Source of the DNA: Polynucleobacter necessarius
Lineage (GTDB): Bacteria; Pseudomonadota; Gammaproteobacteria; Burkholderiales; Burkholderiaceae
NCBI RefSeq assembly: GCF_900096765.1
Contig: NZ_LT615228.1
Coordinates: forward strand, 6,669 to 70,668
Reading direction: 5' to 3'
Length of the DNA: 64,000 bases
How positions within the stretch are numbered: position 1 is the first letter of the stretch; every line of letters begins with the position of its first letter. Below, piece after piece: positions 54,570 through 62,904 of the stretch. The translations under genes and the position numbers were made by a program. Below the pieces are notes generated by a model. That model made no database searches and was not told the DNA's origin. It worked only from the letters and a program-made list of their open reading frames with translations.

Positions 54570-55412
54570 ATGAAACTATTCATTTCTAGTATTAAAACTA
54601 TCGTAAGCCAGTTGATTGTCGCGAGCATTTTTAGTTTTGCAATCTGCGTTAGCGCAGATGCGCAACAAAGTGGTTTGCCAATTAATGCGGCCGCGTCAGT
54701 AAACGGAACCATCATAACTAATGATATGGTTGAGCAGGGAATCAAGATGGCGATCGCCCAAGGTCAAAAAGACTCTCCTGAATTGCGTAAAGCAGTGTTA
54801 CAAAAATATATTGAAGTTTTACTGTTATCTCAACAGGCAGAAAAAGATGGTTTAGTGAATTCTGAAAAAGCAAATACCCAGTTGATGATGATTCGTCAAA
54901 ATTACTTAGCCGACTTGGAGTTATCCAATTTCTTGGCAAAGAATCCGATCACCGATGCAGATATCCAAGCTGAATACAATCGAGAAATTGCTTCCTTGGG
55001 TCCGCAGGGAATGATTAATGAGTACAAGATTAGCGATATTGCTGTGGCCTCTGAGGCTGACGCTCAGGCGGCTCTCAATCGGATCAAGAAGGGCGAGGCT
55101 TTTGATAAGGTTGCCAAAAGTGTTTCCTTGGCGCCTAATCGAGCGCAGGGTGGCGCATCTGGATGGGTTCAGCCAGGACAGTTGCCTCCGCCAATTTCCG
55201 CTGTTTTGGTAAATCTTTCTAAGGGGCAAGCATCTACGGCTCCGATTCAAGTGCAGCAGGGGTGGTACTTGATTAAATTAGAAGATAAAAGAGCTTCTAA
55301 ACCACCCACTTTAGATCAGGCTAAGCCAGCTATTCGTGCGGGATTAACTCAAAAGAAGCAATATGAGTTCATTTCTGAAATGGCCAAGAATGCAACGATT
55401 GTGCTTCAGTAA
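54570..55412 (+). CDS. Periplasmic parvulin-type peptidyl-prolyl isomerase
   Basis: ATG 54570 gives 280 residues with a signal peptide (IVASIFSFAICVSADAQ). A SurA_N-like helical region (PINAAASVNGTIITNDMVEQGIKMAIAQGQ) is followed by a parvulin domain: YKISDIAVASEADAQAALNRIKKGEAFDKVAKSVS, ASGWVQPGQLPPP, GWYLIKLEDKR. It helps outer-membrane protein folding. A terminator follows. Earlier start codons are unlikely. Confidence 0.88.
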   Translation: MKLFISSIKTIVSQLIVASIFSFAICVSADAQQSGLPINAAASVNGTIITNDMVEQGIKMAIAQGQKDSPELRKAVLQKYIEVLLLSQQAEKDGLVNSEKANTQLMMIRQNYLADLELSNFLAKNPITDADIQAEYNREIASLGPQGMINEYKISDIAVASEADAQAALNRIKKGEAFDKVAKSVSLAPNRAQGGASGWVQPGQLPPPISAVLVNLSKGQASTAPIQVQQGWYLIKLEDKRASKPPTLDQAKPAIRAGLTQKKQYEFISEMAKNATIVLQ

Positions 55413-55440
55413 GTTGACGCAATGTAGGATGGTAATAAAG

Positions 55441-55466
55441 AAGGACTCTACGGAGTCCTTTTATTT
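55441..55466. terminator. Terminator after the parvulin gene
   Basis: Stem AAGGACTC with GAGTCCTT around TACG, followed by TTATTTT. It lies between convergent genes. Confidence 0.82.
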
Positions 55467-55488
55467 TCAGTAAATTGCTATTGCAGTT

Positions 55489-55977
55489 CTATATTCGCTC
55501 CAAAGTCACAAAATTAAATGTGATATCCCCCTCGGACCCTGGGGTGCGCTCAAGCTCTTTCCAGGCAAGCGCGTTCGGTACTTCAAAAAACGTGTCACCA
55601 TCCTCAATATTTAGATCAATTTCAGTGATGTAGAGCCGATCTGCCTTATCAAAAGCTTGCTTGAACAGTTGCTCGCCACCAATGACAAAAACGCGCGGGA
55701 AGTCACCCAAATTCTTCAATGCCTCATCAAGAGAGCCAACTAGCTCGCCACCAGTCGCTTGATAGTTGGTATTCCGGCTAACCACAATATTTCGGCGTCC
55801 TGGTAGCGGTCTGCCAATCGATTCCCAGGTTTTGCGACCCATGATGACTGGGTGACCCATAGTGACGCGCTTAAAGAATTGCAAATCAGCAGAAATCTTC
55901 CAGGGCATTTGGTTGTCGCGCCCAATAACATGGTTACGTGAGCGCGCAACAATCATGGAGATGGCGGGTTGTGTCAT
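55489..55977 (-). CDS. folA: Dihydrofolate reductase
   Basis: A 162-residue protein with the DHFR pattern: ISMIVARSRNHVIGRDNQMPWKI, LQFFKRVTMGHPVIMGRKTWESIGRPLPGRRNIVVSRN, RVFVIGGEQLFKQAF and DRLYITEIDL. It makes tetrahydrofolate. Adjacent to thyA in the common thyA-folA order. Intact. Confidence 0.94.
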   Translation of the reverse strand: MTQPAISMIVARSRNHVIGRDNQMPWKISADLQFFKRVTMGHPVIMGRKTWESIGRPLPGRRNIVVSRNTNYQATGGELVGSLDEALKNLGDFPRVFVIGGEQLFKQAFDKADRLYITEIDLNIEDGDTFFEVPNALAWKELERTPGSEGDITFNFVTLERI

Positions 55978-55987
55978 ATCAGTTTTC

Positions 55988-56782
55988 TTAAACAGCTACT
56001 GGAGCTTTAATGTGCGGGTGAGATTCATAACCCACAATCTCAAAATCTTCGAGTTCATAATCAAAGATAGAGTCAGGTTTGCGCAAAATATTGAGTTTTG
56101 GGAGTGGAAAGAATTCTCTTGAAAGTTGGAGATTCACTTGTTCTAAGTGATTGCTATATAAATGGCAATCACCACCAGTCCAGACAAAGTCACCTACTTC
56201 TAGATTGCACTGCTGAGCCATCATGTGCGTTAGCAAGGCATAGCTAGCAATATTAAATGGGACGCCTAGGAAGATATCGGCACTGCGCTGATAGAGTTGG
56301 CAAGAAAGCTTGCCATCGGCCACATAAAACTGAAAGAAGGCATGACATGGTGCTAAAGCCATTCTAGGGATGTCTGCTACGTTCCAGGCGGAAACAATGA
56401 TGCGACGTGAATCTGGATTCTTTTTGATGGTCTCTACCACTTCGGAAATTTGATCGATGTGTTGATCGTTGGGTGCTGGCCAGGAGCGCCATTGGTAGCC
56501 ATAAATTGGACCCAAATCACCATCGGGTGCTGCCCATTCGTTCCAAATGGAGACGCCACGTTCTTTGAGCCAGTTGTTATTGGTGCTACCTTTGAGAAAC
56601 CACAGTAATTCATAGATGATGGATTTCAGGTGCAACTTCTTGGTGGTCACCATCGGGAAGCCATCGGCCAAATTAAAGCGCATTTGATGACCAAATATGG
56701 AAATCGTGCCGGTACCTGTCCTGTCAGATTTTTTGACGCCCTTGGCGAGGACTTCTTTCATGAGGTCGTGATATTGACGCAT
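55988..56782 (-). CDS. thyA: Thymidylate synthase
   Basis: A 264-residue protein of normal length. Landmarks are [41 protein letters not shown], the catalytic Cys in [41 protein letters not shown] and [11 protein letters not shown]. It makes dTMP from dUMP and methylene-tetrahydrofolate. Intact; only 10 bp from folA. Confidence 0.96.
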   Translation of the reverse strand: MRQYHDLMKEVLAKGVKKSDRTGTGTISIFGHQMRFNLADGFPMVTTKKLHLKSIIYELLWFLKGSTNNNWLKERGVSIWNEWAAPDGDLGPIYGYQWRSWPAPNDQHIDQISEVVETIKKNPDSRRIIVSAWNVADIPRMALAPCHAFFQFYVADGKLSCQLYQRSADIFLGVPFNIASYALLTHMMAQQCNLEVGDFVWTGGDCHLYSNHLEQVNLQLSREFFPLPKLNILRKPDSIFDYELEDFEIVGYESHPHIKAPVAV

Positions 56783-56826
56783 AGAATTTGGCTAAATTAG
56801 TAGTGATTAAACAGATTAAGGGTAGC

Positions 56827-57870
56827 TTACTCGAATCCTGGGGACTTCACTCCAAGTGCCTGATGAAGCTTGGGGGAGGTGGTGGTGTACTGCAGCTGTA
56901 CGGGCTTTTCTGGGTTCAGATACTCTGCTGCAGCAAAGGCAGCTAAGGCTGCCTCATGAAAACCTGACAGGATGAGTTTCTTTTTTCCTGGATAAGCGTT
57001 GATATCGCCTACAGCATAAATTCCAGGAATGCTTGTCTGAAATTTTTCGGTATCTACTAAGACTTGTTTGCGCTCAATGGCTAATCCCCAGTCGGCAATC
57101 GGACCCAATTTAGGGGAGAGTCCAAAGAAGATTAAAAGATCGTCAACTGGAAGTATTTGGGTATTGCCGTCAATATCGGTGACGGTAATTTCTCTAAGGT
57201 GATCATCTTGCTGTGCGAAGCCAGTAATTTGACCAATGAGTAATTGAATTTTTCCAGCAGCACAAAGTTCACGCATGTTGGTAATGGACTGTGGCGCCGC
57301 TTTAAAGTCATCGCGTCGATGAATTAAGGTAACGCTAGCTGCTTTATCTGCAAAATGTAGGGCCCAATCTAATGCAGAGTCGCCACCACCACAGACCACA
57401 ATCTTCTTGTTGAAAAATTGCTCTGGATGTTTGACGTAATAAAAAACATGCCTGCCGACCAAATCTTCAATGCCGTCGACATTTAAGAGTCGGGGCTGAA
57501 AGGCACCAACGCCTGCGGCAATAAACACGGTCCTGGCCAGGAATTGTTCTGCTTGCGATGTCTCTATGAAAAAGCAACCATTCTCTTGCTTCTCTAGGCG
57601 AATGACTTCCCGTCCTAAATAAAATTGTGGTTTGAATGGCTCAATTTGCTTTAGTAAATTATTAATCAATTCGCGGCCAGAGCAAACCGGAATTGCTGGT
57701 ATGTCATAGATGGGTTTATCGGGATAGAGCTCGATGCATTGACCGCCGACTTCAGGCAAAGAGTCAATGATGTGTGCTTTGATATCTAAAAGACCAAGCT
57801 CAAATACTTGGAAGAGGCCCACAGGGCCGGCGCCAATAATGACTGCGTCAGCAAGTGTGGGCGATTGCAA
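56827..57870 (-). CDS. Ferredoxin/flavodoxin-NADP reductase, thioredoxin-reductase-like type
   Basis: A 347-residue protein with two FAD/NAD(P)-binding Rossmann motifs: [19 protein letters not shown] and [19 protein letters not shown]. The [20 protein letters not shown] stretch and C-terminal [41 protein letters not shown] are typical of the YumC-like reductase group; no CxxC redox pair is present. It passes electrons between NADPH and ferredoxin. A ferredoxin gene is next to it, 24 bp upstream on the same strand. Confidence 0.9.
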   Translation of the reverse strand: MQSPTLADAVIIGAGPVGLFQVFELGLLDIKAHIIDSLPEVGGQCIELYPDKPIYDIPAIPVCSGRELINNLLKQIEPFKPQFYLGREVIRLEKQENGCFFIETSQAEQFLARTVFIAAGVGAFQPRLLNVDGIEDLVGRHVFYYVKHPEQFFNKKIVVCGGGDSALDWALHFADKAASVTLIHRRDDFKAAPQSITNMRELCAAGKIQLLIGQITGFAQQDDHLREITVTDIDGNTQILPVDDLLIFFGLSPKLGPIADWGLAIERKQVLVDTEKFQTSIPGIYAVGDINAYPGKKKLILSGFHEAALAAFAAAEYLNPEKPVQLQYTTTSPKLHQALGVKSPGFE

Positions 57871-57893
57871 ATCAATTCTCGTGTAAGTGGGGA

Positions 57894-58217
57894 TTACTTC
57901 ACTAACTGATCGAGTTTGTTTTTAACATCTTTCCACTCTTCAGCATCTGGAAGGGCGGCCTTGGATTTAGTGATCGATGTCCAGTTAGGCGATAGTTCAG
58001 CGTTGAGCTTGATAAATGCCTGTTGATCGCCAGGCACGTCATCTTCGGCGTAAATTGCATTGACCGGACACTCAGGAACACAAACTGCGCAGTCGATGCA
58101 CTCGTCTGGATCAATGACTAGGAAATTAGGGCCTTCGCGGAAGCAATCTACTGGACAAACATCAACACAGTCAGTGTATTTGCAGCGGATACAGGATTCG
58201 GTAACAACGTAAGTCAT
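57894..58217 (-). CDS. fdxA: 7Fe ferredoxin
   Basis: ATG 58217 gives 107 residues ([23 protein letters not shown]). The two cluster regions show the cysteine spacing C-x2-C/C-x-C expected for [3Fe-4S] and [4Fe-4S]: [18 protein letters not shown] and [12 protein letters not shown]. The upstream in-frame start adds eight residues without support. It is an electron carrier for the reductase at 56827-57870. Intact. Confidence 0.92.
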   Translation of the reverse strand: MTYVVTESCIRCKYTDCVDVCPVDCFREGPNFLVIDPDECIDCAVCVPECPVNAIYAEDDVPGDQQAFIKLNAELSPNWTSITKSKAALPDAEEWKDVKNKLDQLVK

Positions 58218-58246
58218 AGTGATTAATCTAAAGAACCTCAAGAGGA

Positions 58247-58276
58247 GGCTGCTAAGCTAAGGGCTGCTAAGCTAAG
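58247..58276. repeat. Perfect 15-bp tandem duplication between fdxA and ghrB
   Basis: Two identical 15-bp units (58247-58261 and 58262-58276) lie in the shared upstream region of two divergent genes. The duplication could alter promoter spacing for either gene. Confidence 0.85.
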
Positions 58277-58334
58277 TTATAAAACTTTAATTTTAGCTGA
58301 AATGGCCCGATTTACTTGAGGTAAAGTTCTACCT

Positions 58335-59348
58335 ATGAATACACCTATAAACACGCAAACTATCGGTAAAAAGCCCAAAATCCTCGTGGCTAGAGCCATA
58401 TTTCCAGAGGCATTGGCTAAGCTAGAGGAATCTTTTGAGGTTCGCTCAAATCAGGCAGACGTCATTTTGAGTCCAGAAGAGCTGCAACAAGCCCTGTCCG
58501 AGGTCTTGGGGGCCTTGGTTGCCGGTAGCGAACGAATTGATGCCAACGCTCTGGCACGCGCGAAAGATTTGAAGATTGTGGCCAATATTTCAGTGGGCTA
58601 CAACAATTTTGATGTACCTGCTATTACTGCAGCTGGGGTGATGGCGACCAATACTCCTGATGTTCTAACCGATACCACTGCGGATTTTGGTTTTGCTTTA
58701 CTGATGGCTACTGCAAGAAGAATTACCGAATCTGAGCATTGGATCAGAAATGGTCTTTGGGATAAGTGGTCAATCGTGAATAATCCATTGGGGATGGATT
58801 TGCACCATAGCACTGTTGGCATTATTGGTATGGGTCGCATTGGTCAGGGCATTGCAAAGCGTGCTCTTGGGTTTGGTATGAAAGTGCTTTATCACAATCG
58901 TAGTCGTCTATCAGAGGTGGATGAAAAAGCGTGTGGTGCAACTTTCGTCTCTAAAGAAGATTTGTTGCGTACTGCTGATCACGTGGTGCTGGTATTGCCT
59001 TATAGTGCCCAAAGTCATCATACGATTGGCGCAAGAGAAATTGCGATGATGAAACCCACAGCAACCCTCGTCAACATTGCACGCGGGGGCATTGTGGATG
59101 ATGTTGCCTTAGCGCAGGCATTAAAAGATAAGAAGATTTTTGCTGCTGGTCTGGATGTATTTGAGGGTGAGCCATTGGTGCATCCAGAGCTTCTCAAACT
59201 GAGTAACGTAGTGCTAGCGCCGCATATTGCGAGTGCAACCGAAAAAACGCGTAGGGCAATGGTTGATCTTGCCATTGATAATTTGCGCGCTGCACTTGCT
59301 GGCAAAAAACCACCTAGCCTGATTAATGCGGATGTAATTAAAGGATAG
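58335..59348 (+). CDS. ghrB: D-isomer 2-hydroxyacid dehydrogenase (glyoxylate/hydroxypyruvate reductase type)
   Basis: A 337-residue protein with the family landmarks: an NAD(P)-binding GIIGMGRIGQGIAKRALGFGMKV, then the catalytic Arg (VNIARGGIVDDVAL), Glu (GLDVFEGEPLVHPELL) and His (LAPHIASATEKTR) in order. The YHNRSRL segment after the second strand favours NADPH. It reduces glyoxylate and hydroxypyruvate. Intact; a terminator follows. Confidence 0.9.
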   Translation: MNTPINTQTIGKKPKILVARAIFPEALAKLEESFEVRSNQADVILSPEELQQALSEVLGALVAGSERIDANALARAKDLKIVANISVGYNNFDVPAITAAGVMATNTPDVLTDTTADFGFALLMATARRITESEHWIRNGLWDKWSIVNNPLGMDLHHSTVGIIGMGRIGQGIAKRALGFGMKVLYHNRSRLSEVDEKACGATFVSKEDLLRTADHVVLVLPYSAQSHHTIGAREIAMMKPTATLVNIARGGIVDDVALAQALKDKKIFAAGLDVFEGEPLVHPELLKLSNVVLAPHIASATEKTRRAMVDLAIDNLRAALAGKKPPSLINADVIKG

Positions 59349-59390
59349 CGCTACCTTCAATAGCGCTGCCTACATTGGGCAGAAAATTAA

Positions 59391-59414
59391 AAAGCCGAGG
59401 AACTCTCGGCTTTG
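59391..59414. terminator. Bidirectional terminator between ghrB and a membrane protein gene
   Basis: Stem AAAGCCGAG with CTCGGCTTT, flanked by A-rich sequence, between convergent genes. Confidence 0.82.
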
Positions 59415-59439
59415 TCATCCAATGAATGCGGGAATGAAA

Positions 59440-59739
59440 TTATTCGGCTTCAATTTCTTCTGGAAGTTCACGCAAGGCAAGTTCGATTCCACCAAATTTT
59501 CCTGCAACCCAGTTATATACCTTGCAGGCTACCCACAATAAACCAAAGCCTAGCAAAGCATTGAGAATCAATGCTGACAGTACTGTGAAACCAGGAATTG
59601 CGCCATCACGAATAAAGGCTACAAAGAGAGCTAGTAAGACGATGGGAACTGAGAAGCAAAGATAAACTAAAACAAGGGTCTTAGCGGTATGAGTTGGATC
59701 GAGGAAGGCGAGTTCTTTTTTAGTAAGTTTCATGATCAT
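59440..59739 (-). CDS. Small membrane protein upstream of molybdenum-cofactor genes
   Basis: A 99-residue protein (ATG 59739; a second ATG at 59733 is possible) with two hydrophobic helices (about 22-45 and 55-78) and an acidic C terminus (ELPEEIEAE). No family recognised. It is six bases past moeA on the same strand, so it is probably in that operon. Confidence 0.55.
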   Translation of the reverse strand: MIMKLTKKELAFLDPTHTAKTLVLVYLCFSVPIVLLALFVAFIRDGAIPGFTVLSALILNALLGFGLLWVACKVYNWVAGKFGGIELALRELPEEIEAE

Positions 59740-59745
59740 GCAATC

Positions 59746-61062
59746 TTAAAGCAGTCCTTCAAAAAGCGCTATATCTACCCAGTCTCCAGCGGCAATATTC
59801 CCTTGATCGTGACCTAAAATTACAAAGCAATTTGCTTGGCTCATAGAGCGCAAAATTCCGGCACCTTGGCTACCAGTAAGTCTGACTGTCGGTTTGCCAT
59901 CGGCGGCACGCCCCAAAATGGCGCGTTGAAATTCGGTGCGGCCGGGTTTCTTGCGAATTGCTGTTTCAGAGATGGCTTGAGTTAATGGGGGTTCGGTTTG
60001 GGTGGCGCCACCTAATTGCAATAGGGCGCTGCGGACAAATTGATAAAAAGTCACCATCACTGCTACAGGGTTTCCGGGCAATCCGAAGAATAGTGTTTTA
60101 CGAGGATTAGATTGATCTGGTATGGGCTTGAGTATTCCAAAGGCCATTGGACGACCCGGTCGCATGGCAATTTTCCAAAAGCCCACATCTCCTAACTCTT
60201 GCAAGATTTGTTTGGTGAAATCAGCTTCACCAACCGAGACCCCGCCGGAGGAAATCAAGACATCTGCTTTTGCAGCGGCATTGATAAAAGCCTCTTTGAG
60301 AGAGTTAGGGTCATCTCGCACGATGCCGCAATCAATGATCTCTACATTAAGGCGATTCAGTAAACCAATAAGACTGTAGCGGTTGCTGTCATAGATGCTG
60401 CCGGGATCCAAAGCTTGATTGAGTGAGCGCAGTTCATCACCCGATGACAGAATGGCTACTTTAAGTTTGCGATGCACTTGCAGAGAAGCAATGCCAAGTG
60501 AAGCAGCTAAACCTAAATCAGAAGGGCGCAATACTCGACCTGCCACAATTGCGGGTTGATCTTTTTGAAGATCTTCGCCGCGTAGTCGGCGATTTTCTCC
60601 CGCCTTGAGTTGGGATCGTGTAAAGGTGATGGATTGATTGTTGCTACTGCTCGTAAACTCTTGAGGAATCACAGTGTCGCAGCCCTTGGGCATCAGCGCG
60701 CCGGTCATGATCTTAAGGCATTGAGCCTGACTGATGGATCCCTCATAAGGCTTTCCTGCTAAAGCAGTGCCGGCAATGGATAGAGTGATTTCTGAATTGT
60801 TTGTGTTTAGGCAAGTTCCATCAAAAGCGTAGCCATCCATGGCGGAGTTATCGGCAGCAGGAACATCAATCGGAGAGAGTAAATCTTGCGCGAGGATACG
60901 ATTGAGGGCTTGATCTAAAGTAACAGTTTCAATGAAGTTTGAATCTTGAGTTGAGCCACCTTCTTGAAGTAGCTCTCTTACTAAATTGCGAATGGCTGCC
61001 CGAGCTTCATCGACATGCAATGATGAGCTAAGCAAGAGAGGATTATTTGGTGAATGCTTCAT
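59746..61062 (-). CDS. moeA: Molybdopterin molybdenumtransferase
   Basis: A 438-residue protein with the MoeA layout: ALNRILAQDLLSPIDVPAADNSAMDGYA, LKIMTGALMPKGCDTVIPQEF, ILSSGDEL, the Mo-insertion motif VLISSGGVSVGEADFTKQIL, AMRPGRPMAFG and FGLPGNPVAVMVTFYQFV. It inserts molybdate into adenylylated molybdopterin. The order moaA-mobA-moeA on this strand forms a compact cofactor operon. Moco users in the window are IorB and MsrP. Confidence 0.93.
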   Translation of the reverse strand: MKHSPNNPLLLSSSLHVDEARAAIRNLVRELLQEGGSTQDSNFIETVTLDQALNRILAQDLLSPIDVPAADNSAMDGYAFDGTCLNTNNSEITLSIAGTALAGKPYEGSISQAQCLKIMTGALMPKGCDTVIPQEFTSSSNNQSITFTRSQLKAGENRRLRGEDLQKDQPAIVAGRVLRPSDLGLAASLGIASLQVHRKLKVAILSSGDELRSLNQALDPGSIYDSNRYSLIGLLNRLNVEIIDCGIVRDDPNSLKEAFINAAAKADVLISSGGVSVGEADFTKQILQELGDVGFWKIAMRPGRPMAFGILKPIPDQSNPRKTLFFGLPGNPVAVMVTFYQFVRSALLQLGGATQTEPPLTQAISETAIRKKPGRTEFQRAILGRAADGKPTVRLTGSQGAGILRSMSQANCFVILGHDQGNIAAGDWVDIALFEGLL

Positions 61063-61664
61063 GACGAGATTTCTTCTAAAGCTCTTAGTTCTTCTGGGGT
61101 GTTAACATTTGCAAAGGCCTTTTCATCATCAAAAATGACTGTGCCGCTTTGAATCTCTTTAAACCAGCGATCAATTTTGAGATCGCCTTTTTTAAGAAAT
61201 TCTGATAGTGATTCCTTGAGGTTTGCGCGCATCAGACAAAAAACGGGTTGCGCCCAAACCCTGCCATCAGATTCTTTGCTAGAGGCATATACCATCTGCA
61301 ATTGCTTTTGCTCGAGCTCTTCGGTGAGCCTGAATGCCAAGTCAGCAGGTAGCAAAGGGGTGTCGCAAGGCGCTGTTAATAGATAAGGTGTGCGGCAGTT
61401 CTTCAGTCCCATCAGAAATCCTGCCAGTGGTCCTGAAAAATCAGGCGTCTCATCCATGCATACTGGATAACCATAGCCTGCATAACGGGTAATGCTGCGA
61501 TTAGCGTTAATGATGATCGGACCAACTTGAGGCTTGAGTCGATCGATTGCAGATTCAATGAGGGGTTTTTGATGAAATGGAATCAGGCCCTTATCAATTC
61601 CTCCCATTCGCTGAGCGCGACCTCCAGCCAGAATCAATCCAGTAATGTCTTTGCTTGAAATCAT
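61059..61664 (-). CDS. mobA: Molybdenum cofactor guanylyltransferase
   Basis: A 201-residue protein beginning ISSKDITGLILAGGRAQRMGGIDKG, the nucleotidyltransferase signature, then GPIIINANRSITRYAGYGYPVCMD, DFSGPLAGFLMGLKNC and LLTAPCDTPLLPADLA. It makes molybdopterin guanine dinucleotide, needed by Tat-exported Moco enzymes. It overlaps moeA by four bases and ends at the moaA stop. Intact. Confidence 0.9.
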   Translation of the reverse strand: MISSKDITGLILAGGRAQRMGGIDKGLIPFHQKPLIESAIDRLKPQVGPIIINANRSITRYAGYGYPVCMDETPDFSGPLAGFLMGLKNCRTPYLLTAPCDTPLLPADLAFRLTEELEQKQLQMVYASSKESDGRVWAQPVFCLMRANLKESLSEFLKKGDLKIDRWFKEIQSGTVIFDDEKAFANVNTPEELRALEEISS

Positions 61665-62710
61665 TAGCCGCCTATGTAAGACATTTCAACTTTGCGGTTA
61701 TTGGATGCCAGATTAGTGGTCTGTGATCCCCGAATTTCAGAGTAATGATCATCGCGCTGTGACCAAGTATGCATGACGGCATTGGCAATTTCTAAATCAC
61801 TTCTACCAGAACGCAACAAGGTTTTGAAATCAAATCCCTCGTTAGCAAATAGGCACAGATACATTTGACCATCGGTCGAAATTCGGGCGCGTGTACATTC
61901 ATGGCAAAAGGTTTGGGTTACGCTAGAGATCACGCCAATTTCACCGGAGCCATCAACATAGCGCCAGCGTTGAGCTACTTCACCTGGATAATTCGCTTCA
62001 ATGGCTTGCAGTGGAAACTGCTCATGAATTTTGGCAATGACTTCTCTTGAGGGGAGCACTTGGGTCATGCCCCAGCCATTGGAGCTACCTACGTCCATAA
62101 ATTCAATGAAGCGCAAGATAATGCCGCTGCCTTTAAAGTGTTTGGCCATTGCAACAATCTCATGGTCGTTCGTTCCTTTTTTAACGACCATATTGACTTT
62201 GATATTTTCAAAGCCGGCTTCTTGCGCTGCTGCAATACCATCTAAGACATCTGCGACCGGAAAATCGACATCATTCATCTTGCGAAAGATGGTGTCATCT
62301 AATCCATCAAGACTCACAGTCAGCCTCTGAAGGCCGGCGGCTTTTAGTGCCGCAGCCTTCTTGCGCAAGATGCTGCCATTAGTTGTCAGGGTCAAATCTA
62401 AGGCATTGCCTGCAGGAGTACGAATTGCGGCAAGCATCTCAATTAAGATCTCCAAATTTTTTCGCAACAATGGCTCGCCACCAGTCAGGCGAATTTTTTC
62501 AACACCCAAAGTCGAGAAGATGGAAGTTAAGCGGGTAATTTCTTCGAAGCTCAATAATTCTTGGTGAGCGAGGTATGGATAGTGTTGATCAAAAACTTCT
62601 TTGGGCATGCAGTAGGTGCAGCGAAAGTTGCAACGATCAGTTACAGAAATCCTGAGGTCGCGCAAAGTTCTTCCGCGTGCATCTTGAGTGCGATCATGGG
62701 GGGCAAGCAA
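61664..62710 (-). CDS. moaA: GTP 3',8-cyclase MoaA, start codon altered by an upstream duplication
   Basis: A 348-residue protein read from a TTG at 62710. Both iron-sulfur sites are intact: radical [11 protein letters not shown] and the C-terminal [18 protein letters not shown], with [10 protein letters not shown] and [14 protein letters not shown] in between. The natural start was probably the ATG at 62814. A 14-bp duplication (62765-62792) now shifts that frame; removing one unit gives [20 protein letters not shown] joining [14 protein letters not shown]. The missing 35 residues lie before the conserved core, so a TTG-started protein may still work. It makes the first intermediate of molybdopterin from GTP. 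Confidence 0.82.
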   Translation of the reverse strand: MLAPHDRTQDARGRTLRDLRISVTDRCNFRCTYCMPKEVFDQHYPYLAHQELLSFEEITRLTSIFSTLGVEKIRLTGGEPLLRKNLEILIEMLAAIRTPAGNALDLTLTTNGSILRKKAAALKAAGLQRLTVSLDGLDDTIFRKMNDVDFPVADVLDGIAAAQEAGFENIKVNMVVKKGTNDHEIVAMAKHFKGSGIILRFIEFMDVGSSNGWGMTQVLPSREVIAKIHEQFPLQAIEANYPGEVAQRWRYVDGSGEIGVISSVTQTFCHECTRARISTDGQMYLCLFANEGFDFKTLLRSGRSDLEIANAVMHTWSQRDDHYSEIRGSQTTNLASNNRKVEMSYIGG

Positions 62711-62764
62711 TTGCTCGCCAATAGATGGACTCCGGCCTTTGCCTTCATCAACGCGGATTGGAAT

Positions 62765-62792
62765 GACTTTGGATATTGGACTTTGGATATTG
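62765..62792. repeat. Perfect 14-bp tandem duplication in the moaA 5' region
   Basis: Two identical units (62765-62778 and 62779-62792) lie within the original N-terminal coding part of moaA. Fourteen is not a multiple of three, so the frame from the ATG at 62814 is broken. Confidence 0.9.
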
Positions 62793-62851
62793 CGGGGATT
62801 GCTTTTTCAACCATATGACAATTATGGCCGTGAAACGGGGTTTCTGCCGAA

Positions 62852-62882
62852 CCGCCCAATATCCTTTTGGGATAGAAGGCGG
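62852..62882 (-). promoter_or_regulatory. Structured element in the leader of moaA
   Basis: On the minus strand an outer stem CCGCC/GGCGG encloses an inner stem TATCC/GGATA with a small internal loop and a short AAAA-type loop. It lies between the rne stop (62905) and the moaA start. No U-tract follows, so it is not a plain terminator. A regulatory role is possible but unproven. Confidence 0.4.
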
Positions 62883-62904
62883 TCTGGAGAAAAAGCTGCG
62901 AGGC

